Notes under the pieces: model-generated
The model's database searches: none
The model's input: only the letters and a program-made list of their open reading frames with translations
What the model was told of the DNA's origin: nothing
Part shown: positions 15,748 through 24,567 of the stretch, piece by piece
How positions within the stretch are numbered: position 1 is the stretch's first letter
How the letters are laid out: every line of letters begins with the position of its first letter
Origin: Agrococcus casei LMG 22410
GTDB lineage: Bacteria > Actinomycetota > Actinomycetes > Actinomycetales > Microbacteriaceae
Length of the DNA stretch: 64,000 nucleotides
Direction of reading: 5' to 3'
Assembly (NCBI RefSeq): GCF_900163565.1
Contig: NZ_FUHU01000026.1
Coordinates: forward strand, 62,001 to 126,000
Position numbers and translations under genes: made by a program

Positions 15748-16575
15748 ATGGCCAACTTCAGCATTGAAGACCTCAAGGCGCTGCGCGAGCAGCTCGGAAC
15801 CGGCATGACCGACACCAAGAATGCACTTGTCGAGGCAGAGGGCGACGTCGCACGGGCGACCGAGCTCCTGCGTCTCAAGGGCGCAAAGGGCAACGCCAAG
15901 CGCGCTGACCGCTCGACGTCCGAGGGCCTCGTGGCTGCTCGTGAGTCCGGCGACTCGGTGTCGATGATCGTGCTCGCCTGCGAGACCGACTTCGTCGCGA
16001 AGAACGAGAAGTTCATCGGCCTCGCCGACCAGATCGCAGATGCAGTGGCCGGAGCCGGCGCGGCTTCCGTCGACGAGGCACTCGAAGTGGCTGTCGACGG
16101 CAAGACCGTCCGCCAGCTGGTCGAAGAGCAGGCCGCCGTCATCGGCGAGAAGATCGAGCTTGCTCAGGTCTCGACGCTCAAGGGCGACAAGTTCGCTGTC
16201 TACCTGCACCGCACGTCCAAGGACCTCCCGCCGCAGGTCGGTGTGACGGTCGCATACACGGGCGACGACGCTGACACGGCTCGTGCAGTCGCTCAGCACA
16301 TTGCGATGTTCGCACCCGAGCACATCACTCGCGACGAGGTCCCTGCCGACGTCGTCGAGAAGGAGCGCTCGCTCGCTGCAGAGATCGCGACCTCCGAGGG
16401 CAAGCCTGAGGCTGCGCTTCCGAAGATCGTCGAAGGACGCCTCACGGGCTTCTTCAAGCAGACGGTTCTGCTCGACCAGGCATTCGCCCGCGACAACAAG
16501 CAGTCGGTCGGTCAGGTGCTTGAGTCCGCAGGCCTCACGGTCTCCGGATTCTCGCGCTTCAAGATCGGCGCGTAA
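15748..16575 (+). CDS. tsf: Elongation factor Ts
   Basis: Exchanges GDP for GTP on EF-Tu. The 275-residue product has the N-terminal UBA-like domain (IEDLKALREQLGTGMTDTKNAL), the EF-Tu-contacting core LACETDFVAKNEKF at about residues 75-88, VYLHRTSKD, and the C-terminal GRLTGFFKQTVLLDQAFA. AGGGAGG precedes ATG 15748 at good spacing. A strong hairpin terminator follows. Confidence 0.97.
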   Translation: MANFSIEDLKALREQLGTGMTDTKNALVEAEGDVARATELLRLKGAKGNAKRADRSTSEGLVAARESGDSVSMIVLACETDFVAKNEKFIGLADQIADAVAGAGAASVDEALEVAVDGKTVRQLVEEQAAVIGEKIELAQVSTLKGDKFAVYLHRTSKDLPPQVGVTVAYTGDDADTARAVAQHIAMFAPEHITRDEVPADVVEKERSLAAEIATSEGKPEAALPKIVEGRLTGFFKQTVLLDQAFARDNKQSVGQVLESAGLTVSGFSRFKIGA

Positions 16576-16584
16576 TTCGATGTG

Positions 16585-16618
16585 AAGACGGACTGGGATC
16601 TTTCCCAGTCCGTCTTTT
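16585..16618 (+). terminator. Rho-independent terminator after tsf
   Basis: A 14-bp stem (16585-16598 with 16603-16616), TCTT loop, closing into TTTT. It ends the rpsB-tsf transcript. Confidence 0.9.
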
Positions 16619-16639
16619 CACGCGCGCACCCCGTCGGGG

Positions 16640-16645
16640 TAGCAT
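16640..16645 (+). promoter_or_regulatory. pyrH promoter -10 (TAGCAT)
   Basis: TAGCAT follows the tsf terminator by about 20 bases and precedes the GAAAGG ribosome binding site and ATG 16670 by 24 nt, giving a short conventional leader. Confidence 0.45.
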
Positions 16646-16669
16646 CGAACCACACTACGAAAGGCCAGA

Positions 16670-17398
16670 ATGACCAACTCCAAGCGTCGTGTCCTGCTCA
16701 AGCTGTCAGGCGAGGCCTTTGGCGCCGGATCGCTGGGCGTCAACCCCGATGTGGTCTCTTCCATCGCGCGCCAGATTGCGGCGGCATCCGATGAGGTCGA
16801 GATCGCGATCGTCGTCGGCGGCGGCAACTTCTTCAGAGGCGCAGAGCTCAGCCAGCGCGGCATGGAGCGCGGCCGCGCCGACTACATGGGCATGCTGGGC
16901 ACCGTGATGAACGCCCTCGCCCTGCAGGACTTCCTCGAGCAGGCAGGCGCCGAGACCCGAGTGCAGTCTGCAATCCAGATGACACAGGTTGCCGAGTCCT
17001 ACATTCCGCGCCGTGCGTCGCGTCACCTCGAGAAGGGGCGCATCGTCATCTTCGGTGCCGGAGCAGGCCTGCCCTACTTCTCGACCGACACGGTAGCCGC
17101 ACAGCGCGCACTGGAGATCGGCGCATCCGAAGTCCTCGTGGCCAAGAACGGCGTCGACGGCGTCTACACGGCCGACCCCCGCCACGACCCGACCGCCAGA
17201 AAGCTTGAGCGAGTCACGTACCAGGAAGCGCTTGTTCAGGGACTCAAGGTCGTCGACTCGACGTCGTTCAGCCTCTGCATGGACAACGGCATGCCGATGC
17301 GCGTGTTTGGCATGGAGGGCGAGTCATCGCTGACCCGGGCGATTATTGGTGAGCCGATCGGCACGCTCGTCACCGCAGACGCGCCGGCCGACAACTAG
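16670..17398 (+). CDS. pyrH: UMP kinase
   Basis: Phosphorylates UMP to UDP in pyrimidine synthesis; bacterial UMP kinases are hexamers of the amino-acid kinase fold. The 242-residue product has [10 protein letters not shown] (about 9), [12 protein letters not shown] (about 45), [19 protein letters not shown] (about 65), [16 protein letters not shown] (about 127) and [13 protein letters not shown] (about 155). It is followed 25 bases on by frr, the standard pairing. Confidence 0.97.
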   Translation: MTNSKRRVLLKLSGEAFGAGSLGVNPDVVSSIARQIAAASDEVEIAIVVGGGNFFRGAELSQRGMERGRADYMGMLGTVMNALALQDFLEQAGAETRVQSAIQMTQVAESYIPRRASRHLEKGRIVIFGAGAGLPYFSTDTVAAQRALEIGASEVLVAKNGVDGVYTADPRHDPTARKLERVTYQEALVQGLKVVDSTSFSLCMDNGMPMRVFGMEGESSLTRAIIGEPIGTLVTADAPADN

Positions 17399-17423
17399 AC
17401 TGACTACGACGAAAGGGTACGCA

Positions 17424-17978
17424 GTGATCAAAGAGGTTCTGGCCACGGCCAAAGAGAAGATGCAGCAGTCGGTCGAGGTTGCCAAAGACGACTTCCAGAA
17501 CGTGAGCGCCGGGCGTGCGAACCCCGCGCTCTTCGAGAAGGTCATGGTCGAGTACTACGGCACGCCCACACCGCTGCAGCAGCTCGCGTCATTCCAGCAG
17601 CCCGAGGCACGCCAGCTCGTCATCACGCCGTTCGACAAGTCGGCGCTGAAAGACATCGAGCGCGCCATCGTCGCAGCTCCGCACCTCGGAGTCAGCCCGT
17701 CGAACGACGGCTCCATCGTTCGCGTCGTCATGCCTGAGCTCACCGAGGAGCGCCGCAAGGACTACGTCAAGGTCGTGAAAGACAAGGCAGAGCAGGCACG
17801 TGTCGCCATTCGCAACGTGCGACGCACCGCCATGTCTGACCTCGAGGCTCTCAAGGGCGACGTCTCAGACGACGAGATCTCGCGCGGAGGAAAAGACCTC
17901 GAGCAGATTACCAAGCAGGCGATCGACGGTGTCGAAGAGGCGCTGAAGAACAAAGAGCAAGAGCTCCTCAAGGTTTAG
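17424..17978 (+). CDS. frr: Ribosome recycling factor
   Basis: Splits post-termination ribosomes with EF-G. From GTG 17424 the product is 184 residues, the usual size. Recognisable segments are NVSAGRANPALFEKVMVEYYGTPTPLQQLAS, LVITPFDKSALKDIERAI (read as overlapping parts) and LTEERRKDYVKVVKDKAEQAR. GAAAGGG lies 8 nt before the GTG. Confidence 0.97.
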   Translation: MIKEVLATAKEKMQQSVEVAKDDFQNVSAGRANPALFEKVMVEYYGTPTPLQQLASFQQPEARQLVITPFDKSALKDIERAIVAAPHLGVSPSNDGSIVRVVMPELTEERRKDYVKVVKDKAEQARVAIRNVRRTAMSDLEALKGDVSDDEISRGGKDLEQITKQAIDGVEEALKNKEQELLKV

Positions 17979-17997
17979 CGCTCACCGAAGGCACGAA

Positions 17998-18918
17998 GTG
18001 AAACGCCGTCCAAGGTCTGAGGATCAGGGCATCACCGAGCAGATTCGACTGGCTCGCGAGCAGGTCGAAGCGGTCAACGACCGCGTGAACAAGAAGGCAG
18101 GACGCAATCTGCCCATGGCGATTGCGGTGGCTCTGGTCCTTGGGCTGGTCGTTCTGGTAAGCGTGATCTTCGTCAAAGAGCTGTTCATCCTCGTCGGCGT
18201 CGGCCTGGTCGGCTTCGCGCTGTATGAGCTCTCGAGCGCGCTTCGATTCGCCGGCCGCGACGTGCCGCGGCTGCCGCTGCTGGTCGGCGGCACTGCCGTG
18301 GTGCCGATCGCCTACTTCTTCGGCGGCCAGGGGCTGTGGCTCGGCGTCTGTGCGACGGCCGTCGTGGTCGCACTCTGGCGTGCTGTCGAGCTGGCCGTGC
18401 GACCGCAGACTCGCACCGGCTTTCGTGCATTCGTCGCCGACATTGCAGCGGGAGTATTCTGCCTTGCCTACGTGGTCGTCCTGGGATCATTCGCCGTTCT
18501 GCTGCTGAGCATGCCCAATGGCCAGTGGTGGCTGCTGGCGTTCCTCATTGTGACGGTCGTGGTCGACACCGGCGCCCTGGTGTCGGGAGTGCTGCTGGGT
18601 CGACACAAGCTGGCGCCCCGGATCAGTCCTGGCAAGACCTGGGAGGGCTTCATCGGAGCCTTCATCCTCGCGCTCGTCGCCGGTGTGCTCCTCGCGCTGT
18701 TCATGATCTCGCAGCCGTGGTGGTTCGGACTCATCTTCGGCGGCCTCATCGCGATCGCCTCCTCGGTCGGCGATCTCATGGAGTCGCTGATCAAGCGAGA
18801 CCTGAAGATCAAGGACATCTCGACGATTCTTCCGGGGCACGGCGGCTTTCTCGATCGCCTCGACTCAGTCCTGCCTTCTGCGGTGGTCGCACTGGGCCTG
18901 TACCAGTGGATCTACTAG
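17998..18918 (+). CDS. cdsA: Phosphatidate cytidylyltransferase
   Basis: Makes CDP-diacylglycerol from phosphatidate and CTP, the precursor of cardiolipin, phosphatidylglycerol and phosphatidylinositol. The 306-residue product begins with a cytosolic helix (about 10-38) and then has about eight membrane segments. The CdsA signature near the C-terminus is intact: SLIKRDLKIKDIS...PGHGGFLDRLDS. GTG 17998 lies 19 bases after frr, so it belongs to the pyrH-frr transcript. Confidence 0.96.
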   Translation: MKRRPRSEDQGITEQIRLAREQVEAVNDRVNKKAGRNLPMAIAVALVLGLVVLVSVIFVKELFILVGVGLVGFALYELSSALRFAGRDVPRLPLLVGGTAVVPIAYFFGGQGLWLGVCATAVVVALWRAVELAVRPQTRTGFRAFVADIAAGVFCLAYVVVLGSFAVLLLSMPNGQWWLLAFLIVTVVVDTGALVSGVLLGRHKLAPRISPGKTWEGFIGAFILALVAGVLLALFMISQPWWFGLIFGGLIAIASSVGDLMESLIKRDLKIKDISTILPGHGGFLDRLDSVLPSAVVALGLYQWIY

Positions 18919-18952
18919 ACCGATTGCGCATGCGGGGCCTGATGGTGCTTGA

Positions 18953-19513
18953 ATGAGTAGCGTGAGTTCGACGTTCCCCAAGGTAAAGCGATCGCAGACC
19001 GGTTACAGCACCGAGCAGGTCGAGGACTTCCTCGAGGATGCCCGCAGGGCCTATGCGGCTGAAGTCACCAAGGTCACCGGCATCGACTCCCGATACATCC
19101 GCCAGGTCAGCTTTGACCTGGTCAAGGGCGGATACTCGCCGGAGGATGTCGACTCGGCTCTGGATCGTCTCGAGGATGCATTTGCCAAGCGCGAGCGCGA
19201 ACGGGCCATCGCTGAGCAGGGCGAAGAGCAGTTCTACCGCGGCGTGCAGGAAGAGGCGATGAAGGCCCTCGAGCAGCTCTCTGCCGCCGATGGCGAGAAG
19301 TTTCCGAAGGTCGGTGCCTTCACGAAGGGCTACCGCATCGCGCAGGTCGACGAGTACGCTGCTCGTCTCGCCAGCTACCTGAATGACGGGCCCGAGATGA
19401 CGCCCAGCGAAGTGCTCACCAAGCGCTTTGACGCACAGCGCGGGGGATACGACGAGGATCAGGTCGATCAGACCCTTGATGTCATCGTCGGCCTGATGCG
19501 CTCCGTGCGCTAG
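18953..19513 (+). CDS. DivIVA-domain repeat protein
   Basis: A 186-residue soluble protein made of four DivIVA-like motifs, in two pairs: FPKVKRSQTGYSTEQVEDFL (about 8), VSFDLVKGGYSPEDVDSALD (about 53), FPKVGAFTKGYRIAQVDEY (about 114) and TKRFDAQRGGYDEDQVDQTL (about 157). Unlike DivIVA/Wag31 it lacks a long C-terminal coiled coil. This short type commonly follows cdsA in Micrococcales. A role near the cell pole or septum is only inferred from the motif. Confidence 0.85.
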   Translation: MSSVSSTFPKVKRSQTGYSTEQVEDFLEDARRAYAAEVTKVTGIDSRYIRQVSFDLVKGGYSPEDVDSALDRLEDAFAKRERERAIAEQGEEQFYRGVQEEAMKALEQLSAADGEKFPKVGAFTKGYRIAQVDEYAARLASYLNDGPEMTPSEVLTKRFDAQRGGYDEDQVDQTLDVIVGLMRSVR

Positions 19514-19569
19514 ACACGCGGCAGACGCAGTTCTTCCGGACGTTACCGTTCCGTGATATTCTGCTCAGG

Positions 19570-20199
19570 ATGTTCAGCAAACCAGCCTCCGCAGACAGCC
19601 GTTCGACGACGCGAAAAGCCGTATCCATCGGCGCGCTCCTTGCAGCCAGCGGATTCGTTCTGGCCACGATGCTGAACCCCGCCTCAGCGTCATTCGCTGA
19701 GCCGCAGACGCTTCCGAGCCTCGACCTGCCGGCGCAGGCCATGACAGCGGTCGAAGGCAACGGCGTCTCGTTCGAGCAGGACGAGTTCACTGTCGAGTCG
19801 CCCACGCCGACCCCGTCAGAGACGGCTTCTGAATCGTCCGGCTCTGATGACGACGGCGACTCATCCGTCAGCGTCCCGCAGGCTGACGCACCCGACCCCG
19901 GCTCGGCCCAGGCGATCGCGCGTGAGATGCTCGCAGCCAAGGGCTGGGGCGATGACCAGTACTCGTGCCTCTACAACCTCTGGATGCGCGAGTCCAACTG
20001 GAACGTGTATGCACAGAACCCCTCGAGCGGTGCCTACGGCATTCCCCAGTCGCTCCCCGGCAGCAAGATGGCTTCGGCTGGCGGCGACTGGCAGACCAAC
20101 GCCGCCACGCAGATCAAGTGGGGCATCGGCTACATCGAGGGCCGCTACGGCACGCCTTGTGGCGCATGGGGTCACTCCGAAGCAGTGGGCTGGTACTAG
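19570..20199 (+). CDS. Secreted transglycosylase-like (SLT/Rpf-type) protein
   Basis: A 209-residue secreted protein: signal peptide or anchor (about 18-42), a Pro/Thr/Ser/Asp-rich linker (about 75-110), and a C-terminal lysozyme-like domain of about 95 residues. The domain has the catalytic-Glu region WMRESNWNVYAQNPSSGAYG, then the GIPQSLPGSKMAS motif, and ends at WGHSEAVGWY, as in actinobacterial aggregation-promoting-factor and resuscitation-type transglycosylases. It probably trims peptidoglycan. No strong ribosome binding site is seen before ATG 19570. Confidence 0.88.
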   Translation: MFSKPASADSRSTTRKAVSIGALLAASGFVLATMLNPASASFAEPQTLPSLDLPAQAMTAVEGNGVSFEQDEFTVESPTPTPSETASESSGSDDDGDSSVSVPQADAPDPGSAQAIAREMLAAKGWGDDQYSCLYNLWMRESNWNVYAQNPSSGAYGIPQSLPGSKMASAGGDWQTNAATQIKWGIGYIEGRYGTPCGAWGHSEAVGWY

Positions 20200-20205
20200 A
20201 GGCTC

Positions 20206-20496
20206 ATGGCTCGCAGACGTCGATCACAGCGACGTCAGCAGCCGCATACTCCGCTTGACGTAGACAGGGTCTCATTCGGCATTCCTCGCACCGAGGTGCG
20301 CAGGGGCATTTCGTGGTCGGTTCAGCCGGTCTCTCCGTCACGCGCACTGAAGGCGTACAAGTGCCCTGGCTGTTCGGGCGAGGTCGTCGAAGGCACAGCG
20401 CATCTCGTCGCGTGGCGTGCCGACTCGATCTTGGGCGACGAGGCCGCCATCTCAGAGCGTCGCCACTGGCACACCAGGTGCTGGCAGGCCTCTTGA
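20206..20496 (+). CDS. Small conserved zinc-ribbon-like protein
   Basis: A 96-residue basic protein conserved in actinobacteria, sometimes annotated only as ATP/GTP-binding. It starts with an Arg/Gln-rich tail and carries a single CPGC knuckle (about 53), followed by GTAHLVAWRADS and RRHWHTRCW; the Cys and His residues could hold one zinc ion. Function unknown. It begins 6 bases after the preceding gene. The convergent AI-2E transporter gene ends 23 bases further on. Confidence 0.85.
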   Translation: MARRRRSQRRQQPHTPLDVDRVSFGIPRTEVRRGISWSVQPVSPSRALKAYKCPGCSGEVVEGTAHLVAWRADSILGDEAAISERRHWHTRCWQAS

Positions 20497-20519
20497 TCCC
20501 TCCGTCAGGAGCACCCGCC

Positions 20520-21602
20520 TCAGCGGGCCTCTTGGCGTGGGATGACCACCTCGCGGACGATCAGCTGAATCGCCGCTGCCAGAGGCACTGCGACGAGGGC
20601 ACCGAGTATGCCGAGCAGCGTGCCGCCGATGAGCGCTGCGAGCACGACCGCCACGGGCGGCACCTTGACAGCGCGCTTCATCACCTGGGGGCTGATGCCG
20701 TACGCCTCGACCTGCATGTAGATCAGGTAGTAGCCGGCGACCCACAGCGCCTTCTGGGGATCATCGAGCAGTGCGACGAGTCCCGTGATGACGACGGAGG
20801 CCGACAGGGTGCCCACGAGCGGAATCATGGAGGCGAAGAATGCCAGGAACGCGTAGACCGCGGCGAGCTCGTTGCGCAGGATCGACAGCAGCACGAACGT
20901 CAGGACGCCGTTCGTGAGGCCCAGGAAGAACTGGCCCATCACGAATCGACCGACGGACGCCATGATCTGCTCGGAGATCGAGATGAACTTGGTGCGGCTC
21001 GAGATCGGCACGAGCTTGTACATGCCGGCTTTCATGGCCGGGAGCGAGACGACGAAGAAGAGCATCAGCACCATGACGATGAAGATGCCGCCCGCTGCGA
21101 TCACGACCTGCTCGACGGTGCCGAACACACCCTGGACGATGCCCGCGAGCCACGGCGGCAGCTCGGTCCAGGTCTCTGGTGCGCCAAATGTCACGACGAC
21201 CGTCTCGATCATCCCGTCGACGTCGAGGGCCGGAAACACGTCCTGCACCCAGGTCTTGGCGTCGTCGAGGGCACCGTGCTGAATGTTTGCGACGATGCCC
21301 TTCACGAGTTCGGTGAACTGGCCGACGATCACCGGGATGATGATCAGCATCGCGCCGGTGAGGGCTCCGATCACCACAACCATGAGGGTGAGGAGGGCGG
21401 CCCAGCGCGGAAAGCCCCTTCGCATGAGGAACTGCACTGCCGGCTCGAGGCCGAGCGCGATGAAGATCGCTGCGAACGCGTACAGGAGAATCGTCTGGAT
21501 CTGCAGAACTGCGGTGCCGATGACAATCGCCAGCAGCACACCGAGGCCGCCGAGCAAGCCGATCTGGAACGCATTCTTGATCTTCACGCGGGTTCCCAAC
21601 AT
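20520..21602 (-). CDS. AI-2E family transporter (YdiK/TqsA-like permease)
   Basis: A 360-residue integral membrane protein of the PF01594 family, with two N-terminal helices, a periplasmic-side region of about 80 residues (about 100-185), and further helices with the family's GLTNGVLTFVLL, FLAFFASMIPLVGTLSASVV and C-terminal GALVAVPLAAAIQLIVREV. Despite the name, the substrate is usually unknown. It is transcribed alone, convergent with the zinc-ribbon gene and divergent from the operon at 21748. Confidence 0.92.
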   Translation of the reverse strand: MLGTRVKIKNAFQIGLLGGLGVLLAIVIGTAVLQIQTILLYAFAAIFIALGLEPAVQFLMRRGFPRWAALLTLMVVVIGALTGAMLIIIPVIVGQFTELVKGIVANIQHGALDDAKTWVQDVFPALDVDGMIETVVVTFGAPETWTELPPWLAGIVQGVFGTVEQVVIAAGGIFIVMVLMLFFVVSLPAMKAGMYKLVPISSRTKFISISEQIMASVGRFVMGQFFLGLTNGVLTFVLLSILRNELAAVYAFLAFFASMIPLVGTLSASVVITGLVALLDDPQKALWVAGYYLIYMQVEAYGISPQVMKRAVKVPPVAVVLAALIGGTLLGILGALVAVPLAAAIQLIVREVVIPRQEAR

Positions 21603-21747
21603 TGTGAACTGACGATGAGTCGCGGCCGCAGGTGGTCGCGGATTGACACCCTACGGTACCCTGGAACACTGCAAGCTGGACGCGTGGCGTGCCGCGGCTC
21701 GGGGTTTCCGCGCCCGGCTTGCCACCGTTGAAGGGATATGGAGACTT

Positions 21748-22572
21748 TTGCGATACGTGCTTTCTGCAATCAGCCTTGTGCTGGCAATTGCGTTCTTCGC
21801 ACTGGGCATTGCGCAGCGCACCATCTGGTCGCCGCCTGACACCCTCGTGCAGCAGGTTGAAGAGCAGGTGACCACGCCTGCGCTGCTGGTCGACACCTCT
21901 GTGCTGACATACCACGAGGGCGCCGAGACGCTGCAGGTCGAGAGCGACGGCCCGATCACTGTGATCGTCGGCCGGACGCACGATCTCGTCGGCTGGCTCG
22001 GCGAGACCCCCTACACGGTTGCCACCGCGCAGTCGGGTGCTGAGGTCAGCACCGAAGTCGTGGAGGAGGGTTCGGCTGAGCTCCCCGAATCGTTCGAGAA
22101 CGACCTCTGGCAGGACTTCCACGAGGGCGAGGGCTCGCTCGAGATCCCGATGGATCTGCCGAACGGAACATCGGTCCTCGTCATCGGCGACGGCGTCTCC
22201 GCCGCACCGAGCGACGTCCAGGTCATCTGGCCCAACGCGGCCAAGTACCCGCTGTTCGGCCCATTCATCACGGCAGGCTTCGTGCTGCTGTTCTTCGCCG
22301 TGCTGTTCCTGGCTCTCGGCCTGGCCAACCACCGCCGCAAGCGAGGCCCGCAGCGAGCCACGGCCAAGGAGCTCACACGCTCCGATCGCCGAGCCATTGC
22401 GAAGGGCAAGGCTCCGCTCGCCATCCGCGGTGCTGAGCCCGAGCCTTCGCCGGAGTCCGCATCCGCTGACGAACCCCCCGCACCCGAAGCCGAACCTTCC
22501 GCCCCTGAAGACGCACAGAGCTCCGAGACAACAGACGACAGCAAGAACAAGGAGGACGATGAGAATGCGTAA
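21748..22572 (+). CDS. Membrane-anchored protein, unknown function
   Basis: A 274-residue protein with one N-terminal membrane segment (about 5-25, beginning LRYVLSAISLVLAIAFF), an extracytoplasmic region of about 140 residues including IAQRTIWSPPD, a second membrane segment (about 180-205) and a cytosolic tail that turns into Pro/Glu/Ser repeats. The start is uncertain: TTG 21748 has GGAG close upstream, while the frame is open back to TTG 21643, which itself reads TTGACA and could be a -35 box. It overlaps the next lipoprotein gene by 8 bases, so the three genes to 24567 form one operon. Confidence 0.8.
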   Translation: MRYVLSAISLVLAIAFFALGIAQRTIWSPPDTLVQQVEEQVTTPALLVDTSVLTYHEGAETLQVESDGPITVIVGRTHDLVGWLGETPYTVATAQSGAEVSTEVVEEGSAELPESFENDLWQDFHEGEGSLEIPMDLPNGTSVLVIGDGVSAAPSDVQVIWPNAAKYPLFGPFITAGFVLLFFAVLFLALGLANHRRKRGPQRATAKELTRSDRRAIAKGKAPLAIRGAEPEPSPESASADEPPAPEAEPSAPEDAQSSETTDDSKNKEDDENA

Positions 22573-23653
22573 GCGATTCCGTTCCCTGGTCGTCGCGACC
22601 TCTGCGGTGCTGCTCTCAGTCTCGCTCGTCGCGTGCGGCCCCGAGTACTGGCCGAGCAGCGAGGAAGAGCCTTCGGCGAGCCCCGGAGCATCACCGTCTC
22701 CTTCGACACTCGAAGAGACGCTTCCCAAGCCGTCGATCACCGTGAGCCAGTTCGAGCGTGTCCTCGAAGAGACGCGTGCCACCATCGCGCAGGCCGATGA
22801 GGAGCGCGACACCTCTGTGCTCGAGGCTCGTGTCGGCGGCAGCGTGCTCGAGACGCGCGGCGCCAATTACGAGGCGCTCGCTGAAGACGACAGCGTCGAG
22901 CCGGCCAGCGGCATCCCCGACGGCGAAGTGCAGCTCGTGCTGCCGCAGCAGAACGAGTCATGGCCGCGTCACGTGCTCGCGGTTGTCGGATGGCAGGACG
23001 AGAGCCAGGTGCCTCAGGCGCTGATCTTCGAGCAGGTGAGCGCTCGCAGTGACTTCAAGCTGGTCTACCAGGTGTATCTCCAGGTGGGCATCCAGCTGCC
23101 GGAGCTTGCCGCCAGCCAGGTCGGAGCACCCGTGATCGCGGGTGACTCCAGCCTGACGATGCTGCCTCCGAGTCAGGTTCCGGGCGCATATGCAGACATC
23201 ATGACGACGGGGGAGAAGGCGGATCATTACGGCGCCTTCGCTGCTGAGCCCGATGAGCTTCGCGAAGGCCTGGGCTACGAGCACAAGCAGAAGAACTACG
23301 TCGACAACAAGGACTTCGAGCTGATCGACTTCGAATTCTCGAATGACAGGGGCAGCTCTCCTGTGATCTCCTTCAGCACGAAGGACGGCGGCGCACTTGT
23401 GGCCGGCTCGTTCACTGAGAGCACGGAGTTCGAGCTCACAGAAGACGGCGTCTCGGTGACCCTCTCGGATTCGCGCAGCGGCATGCGAGCGCTGCTCGGA
23501 GGCGAGGAGAAGATCGAATCCGACATCAGGCGCGTCGACGAGTACCAGGTGCTCGTCTATGTTCCGCCGGCGCCTCGCGATGGCGAGGAGCCTGGTCAGA
23601 TCGAGATGCTCGGATACAACGCGGCAATCGTGAAAGCAGAGGAGATCGGTTGA
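22565..23653 (+). CDS. Predicted lipoprotein, unknown function
   Basis: A 362-residue secreted lipoprotein: signal peptide LVVATSAVLLSVSLVACG with lipobox L-V-A-C, a short Ser/Pro/Glu linker, then a globular domain of about 320 residues without a recognised family. ATG 22565 is chosen because AAGGAGG (22549-22555) lies 9 nt before it; ATG 22559, two codons earlier, is too close. Its stop overlaps the next start (TGATG). It sits between a membrane protein and a thioredoxin-fold protein and may form an envelope complex with the former. Confidence 0.85.
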   Translation: MRKRFRSLVVATSAVLLSVSLVACGPEYWPSSEEEPSASPGASPSPSTLEETLPKPSITVSQFERVLEETRATIAQADEERDTSVLEARVGGSVLETRGANYEALAEDDSVEPASGIPDGEVQLVLPQQNESWPRHVLAVVGWQDESQVPQALIFEQVSARSDFKLVYQVYLQVGIQLPELAASQVGAPVIAGDSSLTMLPPSQVPGAYADIMTTGEKADHYGAFAAEPDELREGLGYEHKQKNYVDNKDFELIDFEFSNDRGSSPVISFSTKDGGALVAGSFTESTEFELTEDGVSVTLSDSRSGMRALLGGEEKIESDIRRVDEYQVLVYVPPAPRDGEEPGQIEMLGYNAAIVKAEEIG

Positions 23654-24567
23654 TGAGTGAACAGCTTCCTTCGGGAATCGCAGGAGCAGTCGACCTCTCG
23701 GGCCTTGGCAAGCCAAAGCCTGAGCAGGGCGCATCGGGCACACGCTCGAAGCTGGTGATCGACGCCACCGAGGCTGACTTCCAGCAGGTGGTCGAGCTGT
23801 CGACGCGCGTTCCGGTGATCGTCGACCTCTGGTCTGCTCGTGCGGTGCAGTCGCAGCAGCTCTCTCCGGTGCTCGAAGAGCTCGTCGAGTCGTACGCCGG
23901 TCAGCTCGTGCTGGCCAAGGTCGACGCCGACAGCAACCCGCAGCTGCAGCAGGCGTTTCAGGCGCAGAGCGTTCCGACCGTCGTTGCGCTGATCGGTGGC
24001 CGTCCGGCTCCGCTCTTCGCCGGCGATCAGCCCAAGGAGCAGATCAAGGCCGTGTTCGACCAGGTGCTGCAGATCGCCGCTCAGGAGGGCATCACCGGTC
24101 GCCTTCCGACTGATGACGCCCACGTCGAGCAGAGCGAGGAAGAGACGGAGAAGCCGCTTCCTCCGCTGCACCAGAAGGCCTACGACGCGCTGCAGGCAGG
24201 AGACTTCGATGCCGCCGGCCAGGCCTATGACAAGGCGCTGCAGGAGAACCCGGGCGACTCCGACGCATCAGCGGGCCGAGCTCAGGTGAGGCTGCTGCAG
24301 CGGCTGCAGGGCAAGTCCCTCGACGACATCCGCGCGGAAGGCGCTGCCGCTCCTGACGACCTCGAGAAGCAGATGCTGGTGGCAGACCTCGATCTGTCAG
24401 GCGGCCATGTCGACGATGCATTCGGCAGGCTGCTCGACCTCTTCCCGGGCGCCGGCGACCAGAAGGACGCAGTTCGCTCACGCCTCCTCGAGCTGTTCGA
24501 GATCGTCGGCAACGACGACGCTCGCGTCAACGCCGCCCGCCGTCGCCTGACGCTGCTGCTCTACTGA
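23653..24567 (+). CDS. Thioredoxin-fold/TPR protein (CnoX/YbbN-like) lacking CxxC
   Basis: A 304-residue cytosolic protein with a thioredoxin domain (about 37-150) and TPR-like helices after it (about 170-300, beginning HQKAYDALQAGDFDAAGQAYDKALQ). This architecture matches YbbN/CnoX, a holdase that hands clients to DnaK and GroEL. The active-site WCxxC is replaced by WSARAVQSQQ, with no cysteine at either position and none elsewhere that I see, so it cannot act as an oxidoreductase. It is last in a three-gene operon and overlaps the convergent glgB by 7 bases. Confidence 0.88.
   Translation: MSEQLPSGIAGAVDLSGLGKPKPEQGASGTRSKLVIDATEADFQQVVELSTRVPVIVDLWSARAVQSQQLSPVLEELVESYAGQLVLAKVDADSNPQLQQAFQAQSVPTVVALIGGRPAPLFAGDQPKEQIKAVFDQVLQIAAQEGITGRLPTDDAHVEQSEEETEKPLPPLHQKAYDALQAGDFDAAGQAYDKALQENPGDSDASAGRAQVRLLQRLQGKSLDDIRAEGAAAPDDLEKQMLVADLDLSGGHVDDAFGRLLDLFPGAGDQKDAVRSRLLELFEIVGNDDARVNAARRRLTLLLY

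Noticed and set aside
20514-20527. CCCGC-CTCA-GCGGG hairpin as a terminator between the zinc-ribbon gene and the AI-2E gene
   Set aside because: A 5-bp stem is too short at this GC content and has no T-run.
21643-21648. TTGACA as a -35 box for the operon at 21748
   Set aside because: Perfect consensus, but no acceptable -10 lies 16-18 bp downstream, so I did not list it as a promoter.
20761-22866. 700-codon minus-strand frame over the membrane protein and lipoprotein genes and part of the AI-2E gene
   Set aside because: It is low-complexity text crossing three real genes in the wrong frame; the AI-2E transporter frame on the same strand is the true one.
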